Positions 54,607 through 64,000 of a stretch of DNA of 64,000 nucleotides are shown piece after piece (the first letter of the stretch is position 1; each line of letters opens with the position of its first letter). This DNA comes from Fusarium oxysporum f. sp. lycopersici 4287 (taxonomy: Eukaryota; Ascomycota; Sordariomycetes; Hypocreales; Nectriaceae). A program made the position numbers and the translations under genes. The stretch spans positions 4,273,190 to 4,337,189 of the forward strand of contig NC_030987.1 in NCBI RefSeq assembly GCF_000149955.1, in the 5' to 3' direction. The notes under the pieces were generated by a model. The model made no database searches and had not been told where the DNA came from. It saw nothing but the letters and a program-made list of their open reading frames with translations.

Positions 54607-54926
54607 GCAGTAAGCACAAAAGCCAGAGGTTCTGATATTCTAGAAGTAAGAACAGGCTTAGCATTATGGGCATTGTAAAAGTGTAGTATACCAACAAAGA
54701 CACCCTAATACAGGACTACTAGGTCTTAAAGAAAGAAGCTTAAGTTTAAATACCAACAATAGTATTTATATAAACTAGCTAATATTAATTAAGTCCTAAG
54801 ATATATCTTATATTATATACTTTACATAGCAGGACAAAGGAAAGATGTTTATTAGGTTTGGTATAAAATTGAGTTGTGTATAAAACGATAATAGTAAAGC
54901 ACGAGACTAGCAAAAAGGTAAAGCTT
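54607..54926. other. AT-rich spacer next to a tRNA gene
   Basis: Low-GC, TA-rich 320 bp resembling the RIPed spacers elsewhere; possibly an old insertion. No gene seen. Confidence 0.4.
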
Positions 54927-55009
54927 GGACGAGGAGGGAATTGAACCCTCGACCTTTCGCAGATGCACGAAAATGCGAAGCGAACATCATACCCCTAGAC
55001 CACACGCCC
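54927..55009 (-). tRNA. tRNA-Ala (anticodon CGC) with a 12 nt intron
   Basis: On the minus strand the acceptor arm is GGGCGTG / CTCGTCC, with the G3:U70 pair that marks tRNA-Ala and the U6:U67 mismatch also seen in yeast tRNA-Ala. The D-arm contains TGGTCTAGGGG (A box region) and the T-arm GGTTCAATTCC (B box). The anticodon stem is TTCGC/GCGAA; the 19 nt between them fits a 7 nt loop (TTCGCA + T) plus a 12 nt intron after position 37. The anticodon reads CGC. A plus ORF over this tRNA (54925-55158) is an artefact. Confidence 0.85.
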
Positions 55010-56725
55010 TAAGTATACAAGGCGCCAAACTTTTGGCATTTATATACTCCAATTCTCCGTCCTCGTTCGGCAACCCGAATCATACCCTCCAGAACATCAG
55101 CCTTAACCAGAACATGATCTTCAAATACTACCCTACAAGCCAACGAACTCTCAAATAATTGCAGATCCCTTTATTACCCAGTCAATTACTGGTTCCCTTG
55201 TCTCGGCCTCTTCCTAATTGTCTCATCGACATTTGCCAAGCTCATCACCCGACAACTTTATCCCCAACTGGTATGCAATTTGTCTCCTTTTGCCATTATT
55301 GATGCATCACACACGGAAGAAGGGATCTTTGTAAGCCCAGTGATGACCTCGCAATGACAGCCTTGATGTAATATCTCACCATTCATTGGCTCGGACGACA
55401 TATCCGGAGGTTCACTATCACCCTTTCGGCCCACCATTGGAATCTTTGTCAATAGACCTAAAACATATTAAAAGTAAGCATACTCAAACCAAAGGCTTCA
55501 CGGCGTCTTGGAAGGATTCATCCGGAAATGGCAGAGCAACACTACTGTATACCCGTGTGCGCACTGCGCACACGAGGTTCCCCCACGCATTTGGGAGGGC
55601 TCACTGTCAACCCTCCCAGGGGTTGTGCTTCTCGTTTTCGCAGCGGCTGCCAAGCTTTAAATACCTAATGGTTCTTGCATTCTCCGGGTGTTTAGCCTGA
55701 AAAGCCGGTTCCAGGTGGACGGTTGATGAGCTGAAAGACAGGGGCATTGACAATCCCGGTGCAACCCTCTTCTCCAAAATGATAGATGGGACTGAAACTA
55801 ACATCTCTTGCTTGAAGCTTATGCTTATTCTTGTCTTCGAGAATTATTCCATGAGGTCTGGGGAAGAGGATTGTGGTGAGATGAGGTGAAACAACGCTGA
55901 CATATAGACAACGCTGAATGGCTGGCTATATTCACTTGCCGAGGCTGTTTACCGTGTTTATATCAGCCCAGTATTAAAGTTAGTCATGAATACATGATTC
56001 AAGTCTCAGCCAGTCGGCCTACACCCTTGTCTCCATAACTCAGCATCAGTTCACTCAAATGGACGGGAAATTGCAGAACCGCCCCCCAACTCCATGGACT
56101 ACCCCAAAAAACCAGAGGCTAGCTCGTATCCTAACCCCGCAAATTTCGGTCGCAGTCATGTGGTTTTTGTTTTAGATCTGGCATATGTCTAACACAAAGA
56201 TAGAAATCGATCAGCGCTTTAAGCATAAGCTAATCCACCATCAGCCGGTCCGTTTAACCGCAAAGTTGGACCGAGAGCAGCACCTCGGCTCGAGAATCCG
56301 TTTGAACAGAATAGAGATTCTGGGGGGACTGTCAACCTGAGCTAGGCCGGGGTTTGGCTGCATGCGAGCGAATCGTCGGTCCCTATGTGGTCGGCCGCTG
56401 ACGGGAATGTCACGTCGTGATGCAACACGGACAGCGGTCTGAAGCCAGTAAACCAAGTATTTTGCGGAGACTCCACGCTTCCCCAGACAACTCCATAATT
56501 AGCCTATATACGGAGAATTCGGTTAAGCTACCGCTAGGTTCATAGCTCTCTATCTTATCTACACGCACGCGGGGGAGAGTAGGAAAGCTCATGTATAATA
56601 TGACCTACAATGCCCAATTCAAATTTTTTTGTTTCCCATCTCTCAAGCTTGGTTTCCTCTACTACTCTGGAGACGGGCCCTTGCATAATACTACTCGACA
56701 AGTCTAGAAGAGCCAATTCGCCAAT
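55010..56725. other. Long intergenic region with palindromes; promoter of sugar transporter
   Basis: 1.7 kb without a supported gene. Contains a perfect 19 bp palindrome at 55555-55573 (GTGTGCGCACTGCGCACAC) and an 8 bp inverted repeat TGGGAGGG/CCCTCCCA (55592-55599, 55611-55618). A short TATATAC-like box lies at ~56505-56511, ~215 bp before the transporter start. Confidence 0.5.
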
Positions 56726-58538
56726 ATGGTCAACGTTGGTAGCGCCGCGGACCCCATCGTCACTCGCCTCGTCGAGGAGGACAAGACGCCATGGTACAAG
56801 AAGCCCAATCTGCGTCTTATGTACGTCTGGTTGTTCTTCTGCTGTATGGGTGTTGAGATGACTTCTGGTTTCGATTCGCAACTCATCAACACGCTCCAAT
56901 ACTCTCAGAACTTCCACCACTGTACGAATCACATGAAAATCTATGGAGAATTGGTTCAGAGCTGACGGGTTTTTATAGATCTCGGTAACGGACGACAGAA
57001 TGCGGAAGGCAAGTGGGCCATCGAACCAGGTCTGCTCGGCTTTGTCAACTCTTCCTACCAGCTCGGCTCTATCTTTGCGGTCCCATTTGCGCCTTGGTTT
57101 GCTCAGCGATTCGGTCGAAGATGGTCCATTATGCTTGGTTCTCTTATCATGGTTGGCGGTGCTATCATCCAGGGATTCGCCCAGCACGGTATGAAACCTC
57201 CGATCGATCCAATATTCGATTTACTGACAAGTTCTCAGTTGCCATGTACATCATTGCCCGTATGATTCTTGGAGTCGGAATTCTCTTCTGTATCATCTCT
57301 GGTTCTGCCCTCATCGGAGAGCTGGGATATCCTAAGGAGCGTGCTGTCCTCACTTCTCTGTTCAACGCATCCTACTTCATCGGTCAGATTCTCGCCTCTG
57401 CTATCGCTCTGGGCACAACTCCCATCACCACCAACTGGTCATGGCGTCTGCCCTCTCTGCTGCAGATCGTCCCCTCATTGATCCAGATCTCCACCGTCTT
57501 CCTCCTCCCCGAGTCTCCTCGTTTCCTCGTCTCCAAAGACCGCGAAGAAGAAGCCGCTCAGGTCCTCATCAAGTACCACGCCGAAGGCGACGCCACCTCC
57601 CAGCTTGTCCAGGCTGAAATCGTTCAGATCCGAGAGACCATCAAGGCTGAGATGGAAGCCTCCAAGCAGTCCTGGTTCGAGGTTATCCGCACTGCCGGTA
57701 TGCGCCGTCGATTCGTTGTCACCATCTTCATCGGTCTCTTCACTCAGCTTTCCGGCAACACTCTTCTGAGTTACTATTCCGGTGTTCTTTTCGGCATGAT
57801 GGGCTTCACGGACGACTACACAAAGACTCGAATTAACCTCGCCTATGCTTGCTGGAGTCTTCTCAATGCTACCATCATTGCTTTGATCGTCACTCGCTTC
57901 AAGCGTCGACACATGTACATGCTTTCCGCTGCTCTTATGCTGTGTGCTTTCATCGGCATCACCGTATCTCTTGAGAGAATTCAAGCTGTTCCCGAGGGCC
58001 AGAAGAACAACGCTGCTGGTATTGCCGCTCTGTTTTGGTACTTCGCTTACTCGCCAACCTACGCCATTGGAAACAACGCTCTCACATACAGTAAGTCATG
58101 AGTCACCATTTTCATGTCCAGACTAACAATTTGTAGCCTACCTGGTCGAACTTTGGCCTTACTCGATGCGAAGCCGTGGTATTGGCGTCCAGCAGATTTT
58201 CGGAAAGCTTGCCGGCTTCTTCTCCACCAACGTCAACTCCATTGCTCTCGATGCTATCAAGTGGCGATACCTGGCCATTTACTGTGGTTGGATTTTCTTC
58301 GAGTTCTGCATCGTCTACCTCCTCTACCCCGAGACCAGTGGCCGAACCCTCGAGGAACTTGCTTTCCGTATGTTGTCTCGCTCTCATGGCTTTAGCAGGA
58401 CAGTACTAACAGATCATAGTTTTCGAGGACGAGGAACTCAAGGAGAAGACAGTGGCTGCTGTCGAGAAGCAGATCCACTTTGGAGACTCAAAGGCAGACG
58501 AACAGCAGACTCATGTGCAAACCCGCGAGGTTGTTTAA
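56726..58538 (+). CDS. MFS sugar transporter (lactose-permease-like)
   Basis: Exons are 56726-56921, 56979-57188, 57239-58090, 58137-58367 and 58420-58538, 535 residues with matching phases. Sugar-porter signatures: FFCCMGVEMTSGFDSQLINT (helix 1), WFAQRFGRRWSIMLGSLIMV (the G-R-R/K loop 2-3 motif), PESPRFLVSKDREEEA (the PESPR motif after helix 6), FTQLSGNTLLSYYSGVLFG (helix 7) and YPETSGRTLEEL (the PETKG-type motif). The long intracellular loop includes QIRETIKAEMEASKQSWFEV. Twelve helices are expected. The motif set resembles fungal disaccharide/hexose carriers. It is followed by an amidase and a regulator, but no glycosidase is nearby. Confidence 0.9.
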
Positions 58539-58994
58539 ACGGTTACTATGTTGAAAGGGAGAGACGGCTTTGGTCTCGAAACACATTAGCGCTATCAGGA
58601 CGATCGTTCATGAATATCACATTAAATTGCGACTGCATATTTTGGTCAGCAACTGCTATTGACACCTTCAAAGAGTACATGTCTAAAATCAATGTGATGG
58701 CTGAAAGTGAGTCGGGGTGTAGAGATAATGGCAGCTTGAGCTCCAGCACAGAATATCAGACACAGATGGGTCTTGAGTGTTGCGGCAAGTGACAGCAGAG
58801 CATTGTATTCTAAACAGGATTAAAGTACTTGTACTAGTATATCCAGTCGTAGGCAAGGTCTTCGTCCGGGACCTCAGGACGATTTCCTGAGGATATTCTC
58901 AGCTGCAAACTAACCACTGACACCCTGTACAACACAGAAAACACCAGGCAACTAGAAATATATGCACACGTATTTCGTTACCTCTTTACAACAC
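58539..58994. other. Convergent spacer
   Basis: 456 bp between the transporter and amidase stops. Apparent ORFs here are shadows. Confidence 0.4.
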
Positions 58995-60668
58995 TCATTC
59001 AAGTCCAAGAGCATCCTGGAGAAGCTTCAAAGCTCCGAACAGCTGATTGTCATGATACCTCCTCCCCACAAGCTGAAGGTTGATAGGTGCCCCTTGGAAG
59101 TTACCACTCTCCCAGAGTTCCTTCACGTGAGCGCACTCAGGTCCTAACGGCTTATAATCCGCGTCGTATTTCTCACCCTCCTCAACCTTGAGCCCCGTAG
59201 GAAATACCAAGCCGGGGCAGTCGAGATAGTTCCACAGAGCTGTATACATAAGATAGAAGTTTGTGTCGTGAGTCGTAGCCGGCCCGACGCCAGTGGGACA
59301 AAGGATAACATCAACATCCTGACGCTCCCAATCCTCTGCAAAGGAATGTCGGAAGTCGAGGCATGCTTTGCGTACGTAAGCCATTTCACCAGCAGTTAGC
59401 ATTCCCTTGGGCGCAACGGGCCTCCAGATCCATTCGGTCAGAGGATAGATTGGCTCGCCTGTTGCGAGAATAGCATCATGAGTTGGAATGCCGCCGTCAG
59501 GAGAGTAGGCTTGTCTGATTTCATCCCAGCACTGTTTGACACCATAAGGCAAGAATGACTTGATCTCGATAAGTCCTGATAGCCGAGGGTCTGACAGCAG
59601 GGTACTGGCCCACGACAGGGCACGCTTGAGAGGTGGTTGAGGCTGGATGAAGCCATCGTGTGTCATGATGCCAACTTTGAGCGGGCGGCCAAGGGTGACA
59701 CCCAGCTGGGTCGACAAACCAGCCCAAGTCGTGGGGACCAAAGTCAGATCTCTGATATACGGCTTGGCATCAAGCTGAACACGCATGAAGAGATCCATGT
59801 CGCGTGCTGATCGACACATGGGACCGGCGTTGGCCAAGATAGTAAGTTCAGCTACCATAGGCACATGTACCATGCCTCTTGTTGACAGGATGCCACTTGT
59901 TGGCTTGTATCCATAGATACCGCTGAACGCTGCAGGGATTCTGATGCTGCCTCCAATGTCGGTTCCAATGCCGAGAATCGAGCCTTTCATAGCAATCAAG
60001 GCTCCTTCACCACCACTGGAACCTCCAGGTGTCAAAGTGGTGTTGTACGGGTTTAAGGCGCGGCCCCAAGGCGAGTCACTTTCGCCATGCATCAGAGCTT
60101 GGGGTTGGTTTGTCTTACAGTAAAAGACAGCGCCGGCCTTGCGAAGGACCGCTGGAAGCGGAGAGTCATGCTGGTCGTACTCGGCTGTAGCCAGAATGCC
60201 CAATGACGAGAACGTGCCAGCTAAGGGAACATGATCCTTGACACTGACGGGGACACCATGGAGTGGACCTATCGTGGTGCCGTGCTCTGCTAGATACTCA
60301 TCCAGTTTCGTAGCCTGCTGGATAGCCTCATCATAATACCACTGCGTAAGACAGGAGGTAAGCTGGTGTGCGATAATTGCACGCTTGCAAAAGGCTCTCG
60401 CAACAGCCACAGAAGTATACTTGCGTCTGGCGATAGCCTCAGCAAGGCCAGTTGCATCATAGCCTTCAGTGATGGCTACTTCCTCGTCTGTGAGTAGACC
60501 ACAGGCAGCAGGGATCTTGCTGACATCGAGAGGAGTGTCTTTGAAGAATTCGGGACCCAGACAGAACTCTGCGGGCACTTTGTCGGCGAGTGCTTTGAGA
60601 ACAGCAGCACGCTTGGCCTCGTACTCTGGCGTGCCTTTTGGCACGGGTACAGGGTTATTGACATACAT
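58995..60668 (-). CDS. Amidase-signature hydrolase (acetamidase/general amidase type)
   Basis: Single exon, 557 residues, the normal length for fungal amidases. The Ser-cisSer-Lys triad is visible: K144 in GVPVSVKDHV, cis-Ser S218 in TPGGSSGGEG and the nucleophile S241 in GTDIGGSIRIPAAF. The N-terminus (EYEAKRAAVLKALADKVPAE...LLTDEEVAITEGYDATGLAEAI) is that of fungal AmdS-like enzymes. Substrates would be aliphatic or aryl amides, releasing ammonia. It is divergent from a Zn2Cys6 gene, an arrangement often seen for enzyme and local activator (inference). Confidence 0.92.
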   Translation of the reverse strand: MYVNNPVPVPKGTPEYEAKRAAVLKALADKVPAEFCLGPEFFKDTPLDVSKIPAACGLLTDEEVAITEGYDATGLAEAIARRKYTSVAVARAFCKRAIIAHQLTSCLTQWYYDEAIQQATKLDEYLAEHGTTIGPLHGVPVSVKDHVPLAGTFSSLGILATAEYDQHDSPLPAVLRKAGAVFYCKTNQPQALMHGESDSPWGRALNPYNTTLTPGGSSGGEGALIAMKGSILGIGTDIGGSIRIPAAFSGIYGYKPTSGILSTRGMVHVPMVAELTILANAGPMCRSARDMDLFMRVQLDAKPYIRDLTLVPTTWAGLSTQLGVTLGRPLKVGIMTHDGFIQPQPPLKRALSWASTLLSDPRLSGLIEIKSFLPYGVKQCWDEIRQAYSPDGGIPTHDAILATGEPIYPLTEWIWRPVAPKGMLTAGEMAYVRKACLDFRHSFAEDWERQDVDVILCPTGVGPATTHDTNFYLMYTALWNYLDCPGLVFPTGLKVEEGEKYDADYKPLGPECAHVKELWESGNFQGAPINLQLVGRRYHDNQLFGALKLLQDALGLE

Positions 60669-61405
60669 GACGATTGATCAGGCAGAAAATTGGAGCGTTG
60701 AAGTGATAGTATAAGGATTGGTGGAATATGGATAGAGAACTGGTGAGTAACAGGTCTCTCTTTATAGTCGTATGCGGTCCCATCCGCACCCCGGAAGGCT
60801 CTCTACAGCTTGAACGGAAGCCATCGTATCCTGTGACACTGTCCATCAGCCATCAGGAAATACTGGTGATTGGAGAATTGAGATACAGGCCGTGAGTAAT
60901 CCAATCAAACGTATTTGCGACCTGTTGGCGATAGTGCAAGTAGGGATTGCGGAGTGAACCATTGCCGAGGCTTCTGAGACCTTTTAACATGGACGTAACC
61001 ACCATCTCAAGTCGTCTAGACATCTATCTACTGAGCCAATCATATGCTTTTGCGATAATGCATGAACTAAAATAGCGTGAGCGAGTGAAGCGTATCATTC
61101 TAAAGCTCCATGCTTCACTAGCGGGCTTCCCCGCAAACTTGCTTGGGGAAGTGTACGCAACATGATAGCTTATCTTGAGCTGAGGCACTTCACCCTTGAG
61201 TCTGGGCCTTGTCGAACATTTGACTGGATGATCAAGTGATAGAAAGCACTGTGTCCATTTTATACAGGAAGAGCAAGCCATTGACCCTCTCTCTCTTACA
61301 AACACGCACACGACTTCAGATAATCCCTGGCATATCTCACGACAATCCAATACAGCATCGTAGCACGCCTTAATTCAGCCAATTGGCCCAGACAGGCAAT
61401 TCAAC
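60669..61405. promoter_or_regulatory. Divergent promoter amidase / Zn2Cys6 gene
   Basis: 737 bp between the two ATGs. A TATA-like CTATAAAG on the minus strand (~60752-60759) suits the amidase. Nitrogen-control (GATA) motifs are possible but not distinctive, so none is claimed. Confidence 0.45.
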
Positions 61406-62941
61406 ATGGCCACAAGTCTCCAACGGCCCAAGTTGCGTGCCAAGACGGGCTGTCTTCCATGCCGACGACAGCGCATCAAGTGCGATGAGCGAACTCCCGT
61501 CTGCCGAGCGTGTTATGCCTCACGTGTCCCGCGCGATTGCCAGTGGCCTATGGACAAAGACCTTGTCGACCGCCGCTTCCGATCATGCAAGCTTCGCGAG
61601 GTGTCGAAGTCGAAAGTGGCCAAAAGTCATCGTCATCATCAATCGGTCCCCTCGGCCTTTTTGGCGATATCACCATCGCCGCAGCTTCTGCTAGCCGACT
61701 GTGTCATGGCTCGTAAACGGGAACGAGGTGACATCGAATGGACACTGTTCCGCGAGTTCGGCCGTCGGGGAACCTCACTTCTTTTACTACCACATTGCAG
61801 TTCTGTCTTCTATAAGGCATGGCATGGTGCTATACGGGGCATCATGGTATCGCGCAAGAGTCTGTCCCCTGCTCTCATGGCGTGTGCCACATCCTTCGTT
61901 TCCGTCAGAGGAGGGCCACCGGGCATGTGCCATATTTCTCATCAATACTATACCGACTCCCTGGCCAGTCTAGCAGGCTCACTCTGTCAAGACTCGCCAG
62001 AGAAGGACGATGATGTACTTGTCACCATTGTGCTTCTGTACGCATTCAACATCATATCCGGCTCCTCGTCGTGGGACGATCAACCTCAACACGTCAGTGC
62101 TGCCATCAAGATCATCATTTCCCGAGTGCTAAACGCAACAAGCGCTGATCTTTCGGCTTTTCTCCGTCTGGCACTTGAGAGTGTCCTGTACCAAGTTTTC
62201 CTGTTGAACAACGGTCTTTGGTCCAGCGCGACTAGCTACATATCCCTCCAGCCGCTGAACTCGGAGTTTTGGGCTCGCTCTGAGAGGCTCTTAAAACATC
62301 CTGACAATATGGACTTTGCCCTGTTGAGCCTCAATAGCCCCGTTCTTGGTATGCCATTGGCCGTGATGCGACTCGCCACGTTTCTCGGCCAGCTTTGCCT
62401 CGGAAGAGAATCAGCAAACATTGAACATCTAGTAAATCTGCAGACCGAGGTCAGAGCCTGGGAAGGCTTTGCCCTGCAGGCTGTTGAACAGACCAATGCA
62501 TCCGATACGCTAAACAGAGACGCCAACTGCTTATACGCCATGATCGCTTCTATTCTCATGCAGCATCTCATTACCTTTGGCCCAAACGCGGGACTGCCCA
62601 AGGTGTCTCCCACAGACAGTTGGCAAACTTGTGTGGCGCTCCATATTCTGTCCAGACGTGCTGGTGATCATCGCTGGTCCGAGTGTTTCATCGGAACCTG
62701 GCCTGTATACGCTCTTGGGTTCTTGCTATCTGAACGTGAGGACAGAGATATTGTGCGCTGCGACATGCAAAGTCGGCGGGAGCTCACAGGCTTCTGGATA
62801 GTCAAGCGCTTCCAAGAAGACTTGGAGAGGTCTTGGGCTGGACTTGAGCCAGACTCACCATCGGCATTCGTCAACTACAATATCCCAGACACACGTATTT
62901 CTGCTGCCTTTCAGCCTCCCATCCCTATTATAGCGTTATGA
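61406..62941 (+). CDS. Zn2Cys6 transcription factor
   Basis: Single exon, 511 residues. The zinc cluster is at the extreme N-terminus: KTGCLPCRRQRIKCDERTPV, then CRACYASRVPRDCQW (six Cys), followed by a basic linker (RRFRSCKLREVSKSK). The remaining part is helical and resembles fungal-specific regulatory domains (DVLVTIVLLYAFNIISGSSS, ALESVLYQVFLLNNGLW, WQTCVALHILSRRAG). Divergent from the amidase and a likely regulator of it or of the neighbouring transporter (position-based inference). Confidence 0.88.
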   Translation: MATSLQRPKLRAKTGCLPCRRQRIKCDERTPVCRACYASRVPRDCQWPMDKDLVDRRFRSCKLREVSKSKVAKSHRHHQSVPSAFLAISPSPQLLLADCVMARKRERGDIEWTLFREFGRRGTSLLLLPHCSSVFYKAWHGAIRGIMVSRKSLSPALMACATSFVSVRGGPPGMCHISHQYYTDSLASLAGSLCQDSPEKDDDVLVTIVLLYAFNIISGSSSWDDQPQHVSAAIKIIISRVLNATSADLSAFLRLALESVLYQVFLLNNGLWSSATSYISLQPLNSEFWARSERLLKHPDNMDFALLSLNSPVLGMPLAVMRLATFLGQLCLGRESANIEHLVNLQTEVRAWEGFALQAVEQTNASDTLNRDANCLYAMIASILMQHLITFGPNAGLPKVSPTDSWQTCVALHILSRRAGDHRWSECFIGTWPVYALGFLLSEREDRDIVRCDMQSRRELTGFWIVKRFQEDLERSWAGLEPDSPSAFVNYNIPDTRISAAFQPPIPIIAL

Positions 62942-63067
62942 GGTAAAGGCGCAATGAAGGGTGCCTGAGAACCAAGTGAAAGGGATAAGTTCCGGCTACA
63001 TATCCTTTTGTAGAAAGCTCGCCTATTTATCTAGATTTATATGAGCCTTGACTAAGTTTAAGAGGGT
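62942..63067. terminator. Short convergent 3' region
   Basis: 126 bp between stop codons of convergent genes, with AT-rich stretches that can carry both polyadenylation regions. Confidence 0.35.
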
Positions 63068-64000
63068 TTAGAAAAGAATATATAAGAAAGGTAAAGGTTT
63101 AAAAAAAACAGTGTGAAATGATTCGCGGGCCATCCTAAGTTCACTCCATGGTATGTTGGACCACACCTCAAAGTCCGCTGGCTTCGGAAGATTCATGCGA
63201 ACGTAAACGTCAGACACGACCGGGTCATTGTCTATACTATAACGACGTAGGGATTCGCATGTGCCCCGCTGCGGAATCTCACTGCCAAGTTCATGACACT
63301 TGGAAAAAGCGACCAGATTCCAGCCGTAGGGTGTCGCCTCAGCCTCATCCCCCCGATCATCGTACCAGTCATCCCATAAATCCAAGGGTTCGTTGCCGTA
63401 GGCGTACTCTCTCTTGTTCTCGAAACGCCAGGTCTCGGTTGCGTGGCCAGCTGTGCCAGATACTTGCCAGTACCAAAGATCGCCCTGGGCATCTCGTCCC
63501 CAGTCCCACCGTGGAGAGTTTTCGATTCTGAGAAGAGATTCGTCTTGTTGTCTGTCGTAGAAAGGCTGCATGTCAATATTGAAATCGGAGTCTTCGTCTT
63601 CATCGGGGACGTCTGGTCTTTCTGGCAGTTCTCTTTCAGTAGCGAACTTCTTTGAGCTTTCCATCTCCATCTCTCCAGGGGCCCATTTCTGAGTCCCACG
63701 TACGCTGGCCTTAGGCAGTCCAGGAGTCATCATTGGGCGGCTCTCGTTTCTCAAAAGGATCGTCGATCTCTTCATCTGTGACAGGGTCGTAAAAACTTTC
63801 ATTTAGATCAACCCGTAAACCCATCTCGAAATGGTAGATCCTTCGAGGCCCAATACCATGCGCGATCCCATGTTCGTCTCTTCTTTCTAATTTAGCAGAA
63901 TCCAACGCTTCGACATCCTTTAAATCATATCCTCTCTCCTTCCAAAGATTGTCTTGCGTAGCAGATATGAATACGATAGAAGAGAATGGGCGTGGTTGCG
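63068..64000 (-). CDS. Unknown protein, 5' end outside window, possible 1-nt indel
   Basis: From the right edge one frame is open (...VFISATQDNLWKERGYDLKD, GPRRIYHFEMGLRVDLNESF) and ends at TAA 63711-63713. A second frame carries a convincing acidic and aromatic-rich protein to 63068: ERPDVPDEDEDSDFNIDMQP, ENSPRWDWGRDAQGDLWYWQ, PLDLWDDWYDDRGDEAEATP. One extra base near a CCC at ~63733-63735 would link the two; a short intron is not evident. Family not recognised. Together about 300 residues are visible. Confidence 0.55.

Noticed and set aside
54925..55158. Plus-strand ORF of 77 codons
   Set aside because: It lies over the tRNA-Ala gene; its first third is the antisense tRNA sequence.
56555..57187. 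Minus ORF of 210 codons
   Set aside because: Antisense to the first exons of the sugar transporter, whose motifs and introns are clear.
57475..57984. Minus ORF of 169 codons
   Set aside because: Antisense shadow of transporter exon 3.
42165..62941. Secondary-metabolite gene cluster
   Set aside because: SDRs, AKR, transporter and regulators are present but no PKS, NRPS, terpene or DMAT core enzyme is seen.
63148..63531. Plus ORF of 127 codons
   Set aside because: Antisense to the acidic/aromatic minus-strand protein, which has the better composition and reads on from the window edge.

Overview
The window looks like a euchromatic arm of a filamentous ascomycete genome, most likely Hypocreales (Fusarium-like). 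The signs are short 45-60 nt introns with GTNNGT donors and CTAAC-type branch sites, many Zn2Cys6 regulators, LysM and subgroup-C-type chitinase genes, Ty3/gypsy chromoviruses, and AT-rich DNA with transition-only decay typical of repeat-induced point mutation (RIP). The genus is inferred from gene style only. Two N-runs (33556-33661, 35100-35199) are assembly gaps.

Layout. 1-5.2 kb is a chitin-related block: the N-terminal part of a LysM/chitin-binding killer-toxin-like chitinase (minus), a GPI-type DUF7136 secreted protein (minus), and a secreted protein with six LysM modules (plus). 5.5-7.4 kb holds a nuclear-type protein. 8.4-15.4 kb reads as a small catabolic cluster: Zn2Cys6 regulator, multi-pass membrane protein, Dal5-like MFS permease and a DapA-family aldolase. 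The last two diverge from one promoter with several CreA-like sites.

15.86-31.05 kb is a nested transposon block. An old, RIP-degraded DNA element with ~35 bp terminal inverted repeats and a TA duplication contains three insertions: an intact, non-RIPed chromovirus (16107-21734), a RIP-damaged second gypsy element on the minus strand (22013-29765, CCTAA duplication), and a probable solo LTR. Both gypsy elements show self-priming (Tf1/sushi-type) geometry. The second carries a RIP-damaged antisense Cys-rich/coiled-coil gene.

31-42 kb is mixed: a Zn2Cys6 regulator, gaps, a GST, a tiny three-exon gene, a CorA-like pseudogene and a bZIP/DUF3425 regulator, separated by long AT-rich spacers. 42-52 kb contains three SDRs, an AKR9-like aldo/keto reductase, a hybrid, broken transcription-factor locus and a P4-ATPase fragment. 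53-64 kb contains a secreted FMN 2-hydroxyacid dehydrogenase, an intron-containing tRNA-Ala(CGC), a sugar MFS transporter, an amidase divergent from a Zn2Cys6 regulator, and a partial unknown gene.

Several otherwise well-conserved genes carry single-base indels, most of them in or next to short homopolymers (DUF7136, LysM, GST, CorA-like, the regulator near 51 kb, FMN dehydrogenase, possibly the last gene). The pattern fits consensus errors in the assembly at least as well as real pseudogenisation. The CorA-like gene also has nonsense and splice-site changes and is probably truly dead.
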